Shown here: positions 53,437-62,142 of the stretch, piece by piece
How the letters are laid out: each line of letters opens with the position of its first letter
Numbering within the stretch: the stretch's first letter is position 1
The notes under the pieces: model-generated
Told to the model about the DNA's origin: nothing
The model's input: only the letters and a program-made list of their open reading frames with translations
The model's database searches: none
Made by a program: the position numbers and the translations under genes
From: Phaeovulum molybdatiresistens
GTDB lineage: Bacteria; Pseudomonadota; Alphaproteobacteria; Rhodobacterales; Rhodobacteraceae
Assembly (NCBI RefSeq): GCF_023544865.1
Contig: NZ_JAMJFX010000019.1
Coordinates: 1-64,000 of the forward strand
Direction: 5' to 3'
Length of the DNA: 64,000 nucleotides

Positions 53437-54099
53437 TTATAGACAGGTTTCTGGCGTATCCTTTTCTGCATTCTGCGCTGCAGCGCGAACGGCGATCTCG
53501 TCCAGGAGTATGTCGATCTCTGCCCAGACGCGCGGCTCGATCTGGCCGCGGACCAAGGCCCACTTGCTCAGCACATCGAGGGGGTCATGCGCGCGCAAGA
53601 GGGCAGTCAGCGCAGCGGCATCGACCGCCAGCGAGGTACGTGCGCGCCATTCGGTGATCCGTGTCCGCTGCTCTTCCGACGGTGGGACGAACTCGGACCC
53701 AAGCTCCCAGTTCTTGACCGCGCGGCGCAGGGCGGCGCGGATGACGTGGGCGGGATCGACGCCGCAATCGATCAGGGCTTCCTCTTGCCGTTCCAGCGCG
53801 TTCACCCGGATGTCGATCTTGCGCGTCACCGTACTGCGTCGTGGGCGGGATGGTGATGACATGACCGCAGGCTCAGCGGATCCGGTTGCCTCCTGTCTGG
53901 GTTGATGTGGGGGCGAAGGCTGCGTCCTTTGCGGCGAAGCAGCGTGATCGTCTAGGACTGCGGGCTGCACGCTACCATGTTCTGGCATCACCTCCGCGAG
54001 CCGCACCTCTTCCCTTCCCGGGTCTTCTCCCACCTCTGGCCGCAGGGATGCGGCATAAGCCGGGTCGGGCCGCGTGATTGTCGGAATCTTTTTCCTCAC
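53437..54099 (-). CDS. virC2: VirC2-like relaxosome protein
   Basis: A 220-aa protein. A Pro-rich N-terminus leads to TRKIDIRVNALERQEEALIDCGVD, the first strand and helix of a ribbon-helix-helix-like fold, and a helical C-terminus typical of VirC2. VirC2 binds oriT/overdrive DNA with VirC1 and raises transfer efficiency. I take the GTG at 54099 with a GGGTGGAG site; it lies 10 bp after the virC1 stop. Confidence 0.8.
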   Translation of the reverse strand: MRKKIPTITRPDPAYAASLRPEVGEDPGREEVRLAEVMPEHGSVQPAVLDDHAASPQRTQPSPPHQPRQEATGSAEPAVMSSPSRPRRSTVTRKIDIRVNALERQEEALIDCGVDPAHVIRAALRRAVKNWELGSEFVPPSEEQRTRITEWRARTSLAVDAAALTALLRAHDPLDVLSKWALVRGQIEPRVWAEIDILLDEIAVRAAAQNAEKDTPETCL

Positions 54100-54109
54100 C
54101 GCTCCACCC

Positions 54110-54829
54110 TCACGCCGCGAGGATGTTGTTGAGGATGTCAGTCGCCTCTTCGAGCGCCTCGACCACATGGCGCACATGGGGGCGCATGAGGGGGTTCGGA
54201 TCGGCCTGCTTCTGCAGCGCCACAGCGTGCAGGAGGCCCTTTTCGTCCATCTCCTTGTAGACATTCCTGCGCATCATCACGGTCTCGACCACCGGGAACC
54301 GCGCGATTGCCGCCTCGATGAGGGCGGCATCGGCGCGCGTGGTTTTTGGGTCGACCATGTTCAGAACGACGTGGTGCCGCGGTAGGCTTTCGGGATCATC
54401 GACGCGGGCGCGGAGCTTTTCGAACCAGTCGGCGGTCTGCGCGCCGACATCGAGATCCGAGGTCGAGAGCATCACCGGTGTCACGATGTGATCGGCGAGA
54501 ACGGCGATCCCGTCCGACCACTCGGCCCCGACGCCTGCCGTATCGATGAAGATGAAATCCGCCGAGTCCGCCGCATAGACCTGCTCGATCCGGCGATCCA
54601 CAGCCCCCACGCTCTCGACAGTCGCAGAGCGCAGCAGGGGCGATCCCAAACCCGCGGCTTCAGCCCGCTTGTGCCAGGTGCCGAGCACGCCGGTACTGTC
54701 GGTATCGATCAAAAGGACGCGACGGCCAGCGGCAACGGCAGCGCTGATCAAGGCGCGCGAGAGCGTGGTCTTGCCACTCCCCCCCTTCCGGGCCATCGCG
54801 GCGATCACCACGAGATTGTCGTTCGGCAT
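54110..54829 (-). CDS. virC1: VirC1-like ParA family ATPase
   Basis: A 239-aa ParA/MinD ATPase with AARKGGSGKTTLSRALI-type Walker A (residues ~12-22), LLIDTDSTGVLGTW and FIFIDTAGVGAEW. VirC1 recruits the relaxosome to the cell pole and to VirD4. It lies upstream of virC2 and is divergent from the virD genes across the putative oriT region, as in Agrobacterium. Confidence 0.88.
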   Translation of the reverse strand: MPNDNLVVIAAMARKGGSGKTTLSRALISAAVAAGRRVLLIDTDSTGVLGTWHKRAEAAGLGSPLLRSATVESVGAVDRRIEQVYAADSADFIFIDTAGVGAEWSDGIAVLADHIVTPVMLSTSDLDVGAQTADWFEKLRARVDDPESLPRHHVVLNMVDPKTTRADAALIEAAIARFPVVETVMMRRNVYKEMDEKGLLHAVALQKQADPNPLMRPHVRHVVEALEEATDILNNILAA

Positions 54830-54914
54830 GGGGGCGGGCCTCTCGCAAGAATGGTGAAACGCGACAAAGATGTTTCGACGTCGCTAACCTCCGTGTGCGA
54901 CGGCGTCAAGCAGA

Positions 54915-55260
54915 AGACGGGATGCGGGGTCCCTCAGGCGGAATGCGGGGCGCATGGTGCGTCGCGCCGGGGGCGGAAGGCACGCTGCACGCGACACCTG
55001 GCGTCCTCCCGTCTGCTCGATGCGGTCCCCAGATGACGCGCGACAGGCGACATGGGCCATAGCGCGCGACGCAGGGAACGCGATGCATGTCGCATGGGAC
55101 GTGATGCATTCCGCACCATGCGCGATGCGGGGAGCACGGGCCATCGGGCACTCGCCAGAAGCCGTGCTGCAGGGCGCGCAAAACGCAGTCCAAAGGACGC
55201 GGTGCGCGGTGCAGGCAACGCGGGACGCGTTGCATTGAGCGCCTTGCGCGCTGCATTTGC
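54915..55260. repeat. GATGC-type iterons with ~21-bp phasing
   Basis: Variants of ACGYGATGC recur, clearest at 55082, 55103 and 55124 (21-bp steps), 54921/54941 and 55229/55250. Two-turn spacing places sites on the same DNA face, as expected for a cooperative protein array. It fills the virC1-mobC gap together with the hairpins to its right. Confidence 0.6.
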
Positions 55261-55304
55261 CAAAGGACGTCAAATCGGCCTCCGGGGCCGATTTTCTACA
55301 TTGA

Positions 55305-55357
55305 GTACAAGCCCTTGGTGCCTTCTCCGCTTGTGCTGGGAGAAGGCGGGCTTGTAC
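55305..55357. other. Candidate oriT hairpin next to mobC
   Basis: Outer perfect 10-bp arms GTACAAGCCC (55305-55314) and GGGCTTGTAC (55348-55357) enclose inner perfect 8-bp arms CCTTCTCC (55321-55328) and GGAGAAGG (55339-55346). A second dyad (AATCGGCC/GGCCGATT, about 55273-55293) sits on its left. Large inverted repeats adjacent to relaxase genes usually mark oriT. The nic site itself is not identifiable. Confidence 0.6.
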
Positions 55358-55390
55358 GAAGTTGGCAAGAAATAGGAACGTATACTTCAC

Positions 55391-55993
55391 ATGGGACACA
55401 GTCGCAGACTGACCGATCAGGAGCGCCATCAGATCGTCCGGGAACGGGCGAAGGGCGTCTCCGTCAGTGCGATCAGTGCAGCGCTGAAGGTCTCGCCCAA
55501 GACCGTCTACAACGTGCTGGGCCGGGGCCGTTCCGCCGTCTCGGCCAATGACAGCCGCACCCGTGTGCTGACCATGCGCGTCACCGAGCGCGACCTTCGT
55601 GGCTTCGATGCGGCCCTCGCGCGGCGCGGCATCTCCCACCGGTCAGACGCCATGCGCTGCCTGATGCTGGCCGCCGACGATCTCCTGCGCCCGGATGAGC
55701 GCATGACTGATGAGCTGAAAGGGATGAGCGCGGCGCTGAACCGGGTCGGCAACAACGTGAACCAGATCGCGCGCCGCCTGAACGAGGCAAAGCTCAAGGG
55801 CGAGCGCCTGCCCTATACCCCCGCGAGCCATGCCGAGATCCGCGACCTGGCGGTGCTCGTCTTCGACATGGCCGACCAGATCCAGGAGATGTTCCGCGGT
55901 CGGCGCCGCGTGCTGGACCTCGAGGTCACCAAGGCACTTGTCGGTCTGGCGCGGCAGGAAGCGGAGCAGGTTGCCGAGCATGGCGCGGAGTGA
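55391..55993 (+). CDS. MobC/VirD1-type relaxosome protein
   Basis: A 200-aa protein with an N-terminal HTH (RLTDQERHQIVRERAKGVSVS) and a MobC core: TMRVTERDLRGFDAAL and LNRVGNNVNQIARRLN (~residues 116-131). It assists relaxase nicking at oriT. Its end overlaps the relaxase start by 14 bp. Annotated elsewhere as MobC or VirD1. Confidence 0.88.
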   Translation: MGHSRRLTDQERHQIVRERAKGVSVSAISAALKVSPKTVYNVLGRGRSAVSANDSRTRVLTMRVTERDLRGFDAALARRGISHRSDAMRCLMLAADDLLRPDERMTDELKGMSAALNRVGNNVNQIARRLNEAKLKGERLPYTPASHAEIRDLAVLVFDMADQIQEMFRGRRRVLDLEVTKALVGLARQEAEQVAEHGAE

Positions 55994-58331
55994 GGCGCGC
56001 GGCGTCAGCCCCGCCCTCTTCGATCGCGATTGGAGCCGGGTCTCGGGCAGCTGGCAGGGGCTTGCCAAGAAGGCGCAAATGGTCCGGGCTGCACGCGGCT
56101 ATTCGCCGGCCATATTCAAGCCGATCTCGAAAGGCGGGTGCCACACGGGCGCGCAGCTGAAGGCCCAGCTCACGTACCTCACCACCAAGTCGAGCCATAT
56201 CCTCGATAGTCGCGGCACGCATGATGGCAAGAAGACCCTGACCGAGGCCGAGATCGACCGGGTCGTGCGGCGCTTCGAGAACCAGTGGGGCGAGCGGCAC
56301 AGTCCGAAGCTTGGCCATACCTCGCATCTTCTGATGGCCTTCCCCGTCGGCACCAGCGGCGAAGAGGTGCGCGCGATCACGGAATCCGTCTGCGAGAAGT
56401 TCTTTCAAGGTGAGGGGTCGCAATTCGACTATATTGCTGCAATACACCAAGATCGCGCGCATCCACATGCGCATATCGTTCTAAACCGCCGCAGCAAGGA
56501 TGGCGAAATGTTCTTTCTCGGGAAGGATCACCACTTCAACTACGACGCCTTCCGGGTGGCGATGGTCGAGGCGGCGCAGGTCCACGGGATCCGGCTCGAG
56601 GCGACACGGCGTCTTGACCGGGGGGTCACGACCTACCGCGCCGAGATCGACGAAGTCTACAAGGCCCGTGACGAAGGCCGGCCGCCGATCGAGCGCCAGC
56701 GCACGGGGGCCGATCTGGCCGCAGCCCTGCAGACGGTAGCGCGCAACGCGTTGACCTATCGGGGTCTGGCGGCCGAGGCGTCCCGGTCGAACTTCGATGA
56801 CGTGGCAGAGGCGCTCGAGCGGGCCAGCACCATCCTTGCCAGTGGCGGTCAGATCCAATCTGACGGAGCCATCTACATGTCCCAAGACGAAACGGCGTTT
56901 GACACGCTGATCACCGAGTTTTCTCAGAACATCCGTCAGATCGAAGCGGCGATCGACCGGGCACCCGCATCCGAGCGGCCGGAGATCGAGCGCAAGCTCA
57001 CCGATGTGCTGGCCTCCGTCGCGCATCTCAATCCGCTCGGCGACCGTTCGGCCGCGCTCCTCGACGCGCCGTCCCGGGATGGGGTCTATGCGCGGGCCAA
57101 CATGAACGAGGACCAGATGAGACGCCTCGAGGACGATGCGGTGAAGGCGCGCCTCAGCGAGGTGCTGCAGGGCACGGGCATCGATCCCGAAGCCGTGGCC
57201 GCTCGCATGCGCGAGGGCGCAGACAACGCTGCACTCGAAAGGCAATGGCTGGCGCAGGATCTGCGCGCCATCGCCAAGGCGGGCGATCTCGATCTGGAGA
57301 AGGGCGAGGATCGCGAGGAAGCGCTGGACCGGCTGGAAGCCGTCCATGTCCGTTTGGGCGACACCCTGACCGCTGCGCGCATCCTTCGGGCCATCGATGA
57401 AGTGGACGACACCAAGGATGACCCGGTTGCCCTGGCTGAGCGCGTGACGCTGCCGGAGCGCGAGCGCACGGCGGGCGAGCCCGACATCTTCGCCCCATCC
57501 GAGCGCCGTGATTTCCAGGAGCTCGTCGCCCAGTTCCGCCGGACGGATTTCGACCATCCCTTCTCGGACGACCCAAGCGTGCGCAGGGCCGGTGCTGTCG
57601 AGGTGGAAGAGGCCCGCGCTGCCTTCAACGTCTTCGCGCAGCGGTCACCGGATCATGCTGAACTGGCCTCGATGGCCTGGGACAAGATCACAGACAGCCG
57701 CAAGCCACAGCAGTTCGCCGTCGACGAAAAGGACCGCACCCTCCATGCCGGCGACATGGACCTCGCCTTGCGCGATCCCATGCATCATCTCGGGCCGATC
57801 ACGGAAGACGACCGCACGCTCGCGCGCTACCGCGCCGAGATGCCGGACGAGGAGTTCGGGGCGGCGGTGCAGGAGGAAATCAACCGCCTGCGTGCCATGG
57901 GGGCATCACGCGCCTATATCAGCGAGCGGAGCTTCGACATCGAGGATCAGGCGCGACAGGACTATGCCGAACGGCGCTTCATTGCTGAGACCGCCCCTGA
58001 CGTGATGACCTTCCTGCAGCGGGCCGAGGCCGAGGACGTGAAACCGCTCACCGAGACGGATGGCCCGCGCCTCGTCGCCCAGATCGACCGCAACCTCACG
58101 CCGAACGCCGTGACGGCCCTGCGCGCAGGCCACGCTGATGTGCTGGAAAAGTTCACCGAGCATCCGTTGCGGCAGCTGGAACTCGCGAAGGCTTATCTGG
58201 AAAGCAGCGAGGTGACGGCCCATGGCCCCGCCATGGAGCGGGTGCTGGATGCCTTGGCCGAAGAACAGATCGAGGCGCAGCGCGCGCGTCACGCCGCGGC
58301 ACATGGTGAGAAGGGGATCACCCATGGATAA
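55980..58331 (+). CDS. virD2: VirD2-like relaxase
   Basis: A 783-aa relaxase. The N-terminal ~200 residues carry the HUH motif HQDRAHPHAHIVLN (~155) and an upstream Tyr-containing LTYLTTKSSH (candidate catalytic Tyr, ~65). The long C-terminal ~580 residues are acidic and helical and likely interact with VirD4. It nicks oriT and pilots the strand. The start is ATG 55980; the frame is open from 55830 but that part overlaps mobC. It overlaps virD4 by 8 bp. Confidence 0.9.
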   Translation: MARSEARGVSPALFDRDWSRVSGSWQGLAKKAQMVRAARGYSPAIFKPISKGGCHTGAQLKAQLTYLTTKSSHILDSRGTHDGKKTLTEAEIDRVVRRFENQWGERHSPKLGHTSHLLMAFPVGTSGEEVRAITESVCEKFFQGEGSQFDYIAAIHQDRAHPHAHIVLNRRSKDGEMFFLGKDHHFNYDAFRVAMVEAAQVHGIRLEATRRLDRGVTTYRAEIDEVYKARDEGRPPIERQRTGADLAAALQTVARNALTYRGLAAEASRSNFDDVAEALERASTILASGGQIQSDGAIYMSQDETAFDTLITEFSQNIRQIEAAIDRAPASERPEIERKLTDVLASVAHLNPLGDRSAALLDAPSRDGVYARANMNEDQMRRLEDDAVKARLSEVLQGTGIDPEAVAARMREGADNAALERQWLAQDLRAIAKAGDLDLEKGEDREEALDRLEAVHVRLGDTLTAARILRAIDEVDDTKDDPVALAERVTLPERERTAGEPDIFAPSERRDFQELVAQFRRTDFDHPFSDDPSVRRAGAVEVEEARAAFNVFAQRSPDHAELASMAWDKITDSRKPQQFAVDEKDRTLHAGDMDLALRDPMHHLGPITEDDRTLARYRAEMPDEEFGAAVQEEINRLRAMGASRAYISERSFDIEDQARQDYAERRFIAETAPDVMTFLQRAEAEDVKPLTETDGPRLVAQIDRNLTPNAVTALRAGHADVLEKFTEHPLRQLELAKAYLESSEVTAHGPAMERVLDALAEEQIEAQRARHAAAHGEKGITHG

Positions 58332-60306
58332 AGGCAAGATTGCCCTAGGAGTGTTGAGCCTCGTGCTGGTCGGCCTCGCCATGGGCTATGTCGTGGCGAC
58401 CGGGTTCGTCATGTTCCGCTATGGGCATTCGCCCACGCGCTTCGACGTCACCCTGCTCGCCCGCGAATATCTGGGTCTGTCTCAGTCTGCGCCGAAGGAC
58501 TTCCTCTGGGTGAACCTCATCCTTGGCGGCTTCGGCCTGGCATCGCTGATGCTGAGCGTCACGCTTCTCGGGGATGCATTGACCCGCTTCGGGACGACGC
58601 ATTGGCAGACCCGCAGTGAGATGAAGCGGAACGGTTTCTTTGCCAAGCCCGGCGGCGGCTTCCTTCTGGGCAAGCTCGGCTCCCCGAAATCCAGGCGCCC
58701 GTTCCTTGTCTCAAAAACCTTCCCCCACGCACTGATCGTGGCGCCCACGGGCCGCGGCAAGGGCGTGGGGTTCGTGATCCCGAATCTGCTCACCTACAAA
58801 GGCTCTGCCGTGGTACTCGACGTGAAAGGCGAGAACTTCCGCGAGACCTCGCGATTCCGCGCCAGCATGGGGGACAAAGTCTTCCGCTTCGCGCCGACCG
58901 ACTGGGACCGACCGACGTACCGCTACAACCCGCTCGCGCGCATCGCGGCCATGACTAACCCCGACCGGCAGCAGATGGAGCTGAAACTCACCGGCAAGCT
59001 CTTTCTGCAAACCGACAACGAAAAACTGAGCGGGCTATTGGCCGGGGGTATCGACCTCTTCGTGGCGGCCGGTCTTCTGGCCTTCGAGCGCGGCGTTCCG
59101 ACCATCGGCGAGATCTATCGCATCACAGCCTCGGGGGGCGACAAGCAGAAGGAATACCTGAAGCGTTCGCAGGAGGTGAAGAACAAGTCGGCCAAACTGA
59201 TCTTCGAGCGTATGGCATCGACCAACAACGACACCCTCACTTCCTACCTTTCCCTCCTGATGACATCGGGTCTCGACACTTGGGACAACCGGGCGATCGA
59301 CGCGGCCACCGCGACCTCTGACTTCTCATTCCGGGATATCCGCCGCCGCCCGCATGCGATCTATCTTGTGGTTGAATCCGAGATGATCCGACCGCTTGCC
59401 CCGCTGATCCGCCTCTTCTTCTCGGATCTGATTGCCTCACTGCAAGCACAGGAACCCGGCGATGACGAGCCTTGGCCCGTGATGATCATGCTCGACGAGT
59501 TTGACCGGCTCGGTAAAATGCCGATCGTCGCCGAAAGCATAAAGACGCTGCGCTCCTTCGGCGGCAACCTCGCCATCGTGACCCAGACCATCCCCGCGCT
59601 GGACGAGATTTATGGTGAAAACACCCGCAGGTCGCTTCAGGGCGGTGCCGGCGTGAAACTCTACCTCACCCCCTCCGAGCAGAAGACCATTGAGGAGCTC
59701 AGCCAGGCTGTGGGAAAGACGACCAAGCGCGTTGTGACCAGGTCTCGCGCTGTCGGGCGCAACCCGTTCGAGGGGCGCAGCGTTTCCGAGAGAACCGAGG
59801 ACACGCCGCTCCTGACCGAGGACGAGGCCCGGCGCATGGACCTCGACGAGGTGATCCTTGTGATCGACGCGCAGATGCCGATCCGGGCGCGGCGGATCAA
59901 ATACTTTGAGGACCCGGCGCTGAAGGCGCTGCACACCGGTCAGGCGGGGAGTTTCCCGTATCCGGATGAAGACGGACTGCGGCGCGATCGGCAGATGACC
60001 GAGACGCGCGAGACGGTGGAGAAGTTGAAGCAGGAATTGCAGGCGGTTCGGGCGGCTGCAGGTGCGCAGGGGCCTGAGGCAAATGCACTGCCCCAAGCGG
60101 CTCAATCTCCCTCGCAAGAGCTGCTCGATCCCACGCCTGCGCCCTCGGGGCGGGCGCGAGGGAGGGCTGCAAGGGCCGCTGCGGGTCGCGCGGGATCAGA
60201 TCAGCTGTCCTTCGATCTGGCCGGGCTCGGTCTTCGGGCTTCTGACAGTGTCGAACTGGCAGCAGCGGTTCAGACGACACGAGAGATCATCGCCGAGCAT
60301 GCCTGA
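58324..60306 (+). CDS. virD4: VirD4 coupling protein
   Basis: A 660-aa protein with two N-terminal membrane helices (residues ~7-30 and ~58-82), Walker A APTGRGKGVGF (~140) and Walker B MIMLDEFDRLG (~387). It couples the relaxosome to the VirB channel. The C-terminal ~80 residues are Ala/Gly-rich and low complexity. The start is ATG 58324, 8 bp inside the relaxase gene. Confidence 0.93.
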   Translation: MDKGKIALGVLSLVLVGLAMGYVVATGFVMFRYGHSPTRFDVTLLAREYLGLSQSAPKDFLWVNLILGGFGLASLMLSVTLLGDALTRFGTTHWQTRSEMKRNGFFAKPGGGFLLGKLGSPKSRRPFLVSKTFPHALIVAPTGRGKGVGFVIPNLLTYKGSAVVLDVKGENFRETSRFRASMGDKVFRFAPTDWDRPTYRYNPLARIAAMTNPDRQQMELKLTGKLFLQTDNEKLSGLLAGGIDLFVAAGLLAFERGVPTIGEIYRITASGGDKQKEYLKRSQEVKNKSAKLIFERMASTNNDTLTSYLSLLMTSGLDTWDNRAIDAATATSDFSFRDIRRRPHAIYLVVESEMIRPLAPLIRLFFSDLIASLQAQEPGDDEPWPVMIMLDEFDRLGKMPIVAESIKTLRSFGGNLAIVTQTIPALDEIYGENTRRSLQGGAGVKLYLTPSEQKTIEELSQAVGKTTKRVVTRSRAVGRNPFEGRSVSERTEDTPLLTEDEARRMDLDEVILVIDAQMPIRARRIKYFEDPALKALHTGQAGSFPYPDEDGLRRDRQMTETRETVEKLKQELQAVRAAAGAQGPEANALPQAAQSPSQELLDPTPAPSGRARGRAARAAAGRAGSDQLSFDLAGLGLRASDSVELAAAVQTTREIIAEHA

Positions 60307-60385
60307 AGTGGTCTTAGAATTTTAATGGAGCACCTCAACAAAACAGAGGAACACACAATATTTGGTGGCTTGGTGATAGTGATGG

Positions 60386-60673
60386 CGGACCGAAATCGCT
60401 ACAGGCGAACTTTGTTCTTGCTTTTCCGACAGAATCGGCTATCTAGGCGACAGTGTTCAGGCGATGGATAGCGCCACAGGCTGACTGGTTCGCCAGTCGA
60501 GGAGGCTTCGGTCTCTACCCACTTTGGGGGCAGCGGCGATCGCGAGCGAGAGATGCGATCGACGACGACTTCCGACTTAAGGCCGCAGCGCACGTTGCGG
60601 CACGGGGATACCTGGGGGTTACCGTTTGCCCACTTTGCCTCTTGGGGTCGGCGCACAGCCATCGGGTGGTCCG
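60386..60673 (+). ncRNA. Candidate retron msr-msd non-coding RNA
   Basis: The 393-bp gap after virD4 shows several hairpins: CCGA/TCGG (60426-60438), GACTGG-TTCG-CCAGTC (60483-60498), CGATCGC/GCGATCG (60537-60561) and GCCGCA/TGCGGC (60582-60601). CGGACC (60386-60391) and GGTCCG (60668-60673) could pair as an a1/a2-like closing stem. CCCACTTTG is repeated at 60518 and 60629. The msr/msd boundary and priming G cannot be set by eye. Confidence 0.45.
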
Positions 60674-60699
60674 GTGGTGATGCCCAGGAGGATGCTGAA

Positions 60700-60855
60700 A
60701 TGGGAACAACTGATCCCAAGAAGCCCCTGAACACCGGGCAACGGGTCCGTCGTTGGTATCGGCGTGTTCTTCGGAACAGGTCGATACTATTGGCCGCGTT
60801 TTGGATGGTTAAAGCCATCGTGAAACTGGCGCGGTTCTTCCTCGACGGCTCCTAG
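60700..60855 (+). CDS. Small basic membrane peptide, possible toxin
   Basis: A 51-aa ORF with an AGGAGG ribosome binding site 8 bp before ATG 60700. The first half is basic (VRRWYRRVLRNR) and the second half is a hydrophobic/amphipathic helix (SILLAAFWMVKAIVKLARFF). It ends 24 bp before the XRE gene. Size and character resemble small membrane-active toxins. Its place between the structured RNA and the reverse transcriptase suggests it is the retron effector. Confidence 0.5.
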   Translation: MGTTDPKKPLNTGQRVRRWYRRVLRNRSILLAAFWMVKAIVKLARFFLDGS

Positions 60856-60879
60856 GTGTTCATTGTTTGGAGGGAGAAA

Positions 60880-61188
60880 ATGCTGAACAAAGCCCTGCGG
60901 CTTGTGAGGGTCTATCATGACCTGTCACAGGTCGATGCCGCTGAGCGCTTGGGCCTTTCAAAATCCTACGTGTCTGAAATCGAGAAGGGCGACAAGAACG
61001 TCTCAATGGCCACGCTTCAGAAGTATTCCGACGCCTTCGACATTCCCATGTCCTCCTTGCTTTTGTTCGCCGAGAAGTTGGAAGGGGCGGGAAAGGTCGA
61101 AAATGTAAGGGTGTTCGTCGCCGACAAGGCAGTGAAGATGCTGGACTGGGTGGCTACAATTTCGGAGTACAGAGGGTCTGAGCGATGA
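60880..61188 (+). CDS. XRE-family regulator of the retron-like locus
   Basis: A 102-aa protein with a canonical HTH_3 domain (LRLVRVYHDLSQVDAAERLGLSKSYVSEIEKGDKNVS) and a short C-terminal helix. A GGAGGGAG site sits 5 bp before ATG 60880. Its stop overlaps the reverse transcriptase start by 4 bp (ATGA). It may repress the locus or act as an antitoxin. Confidence 0.85.
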   Translation: MLNKALRLVRVYHDLSQVDAAERLGLSKSYVSEIEKGDKNVSMATLQKYSDAFDIPMSSLLLFAEKLEGAGKVENVRVFVADKAVKMLDWVATISEYRGSER

Positions 61189-62093
61189 GCTACCCCCGCA
61201 ACCAGTCCATTTTCTACAAGATCACCAGTCCCCAAATGCTGGCGGACCGGTTGCGGGTAACCTTCGATGAGTTGAACGAGCTTTGCGCAGCAACGGACAA
61301 CTACAAGAGATGGACCGACAAGAAAACTGGTCGGCCGATCCAAGAACCTAAGCCGAAGCTGGACAAGGTGCACAAGCGCGTAGCCTTGCTTCTGGCCAAA
61401 ATTGAGACCCCAAATTACCTGCATTCTGCAATCAGGGGGAGGTCATACATCACCAATGCAAGCGGGCATTCTGTGGATGCGGGCTGCGTGAAGATCGATG
61501 TCCGGAAGTTTTACCCGTCCGTCCGATCACAGGCGGTCCACCACTTTTTCCTGGATCGAATGCTTTGCTCGGGGGACGTAGCAGGCATTCTGACCAAGTT
61601 GCTCACAGTTGATGGCCACCTCCCGACTGGCAGCAGCTCCAGCCCGATCCTTTCCTACTTTGCCTACGAGGACATGTTCGACGCCTTGGCTAAGCTGGCG
61701 GCAAGCAAGGGCTGTGTCATGACCGTTTATGTGGATGACGTGGTGTTCACGGGCATAGGTGCGACCAGGGGCCTTCTGTATGCAGCAAGGAAGATCTTTT
61801 CATCCTATCGGTTGCACGGTCACAAGACCAAACTGTTCCGCCCTGGCCAACCTAGGATCATCACTGGCGTCGCCGTTACCAAAGAAGGCATGAAGCTTCC
61901 AAACAAGCGGCAGAAGGGCATTGCGGAAGACTTCGCAATCTTTGATGGCCTGCCAAATGGCCGCGAGAAGCTGATGATCGCAAGGCGGCTGACTGGGCGT
62001 CTGTTTGAAGCCAGCCAAGTTGATCCATCATGGAGAAGCAAGGCAGAAATGGTCGCAGCGCAGCGGGACGCCCTTGAGTGCTACGATCTATAG
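61185..62093 (+). CDS. Retron-type reverse transcriptase
   Basis: A 302-aa reverse transcriptase. Visible: GRSYITNASGH (retron-specific NAxxH, ~91), KIDVRKFYPSV (motif 3, ~105), LPTGSSSSP (motif 4, ~146), VYVDDVVF (catalytic YxDD, ~181) and IITGVAV, the VTG-like motif 7 (~225). Length fits retron RTs. It makes multicopy single-stranded DNA from a cognate RNA, so the hairpin-rich segment before 60700 is the expected template. It is the last gene of the XRE-RT operon. Confidence 0.9.
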   Translation: MSYPRNQSIFYKITSPQMLADRLRVTFDELNELCAATDNYKRWTDKKTGRPIQEPKPKLDKVHKRVALLLAKIETPNYLHSAIRGRSYITNASGHSVDAGCVKIDVRKFYPSVRSQAVHHFFLDRMLCSGDVAGILTKLLTVDGHLPTGSSSSPILSYFAYEDMFDALAKLAASKGCVMTVYVDDVVFTGIGATRGLLYAARKIFSSYRLHGHKTKLFRPGQPRIITGVAVTKEGMKLPNKRQKGIAEDFAIFDGLPNGREKLMIARRLTGRLFEASQVDPSWRSKAEMVAAQRDALECYDL

Positions 62094-62142
62094 TGCCAAC
62101 TTAGCAGCCATCGGCTAATTCGTTCAACATGCATTATGCAAG

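Noticed and set aside
54906..55263. Open frames on both strands in the virC1-mobC gap with a seven-residue repeat pattern
   Set aside because: The pattern is produced by 21-bp DNA iterons; no ribosome binding sites, so read as DNA sites and not proteins.
60399..60818. 139-codon minus-strand open frame before the retron genes
   Set aside because: Overlaps the hairpin-rich segment and the 51-aa gene; no ribosome binding site and no protein-like pattern.
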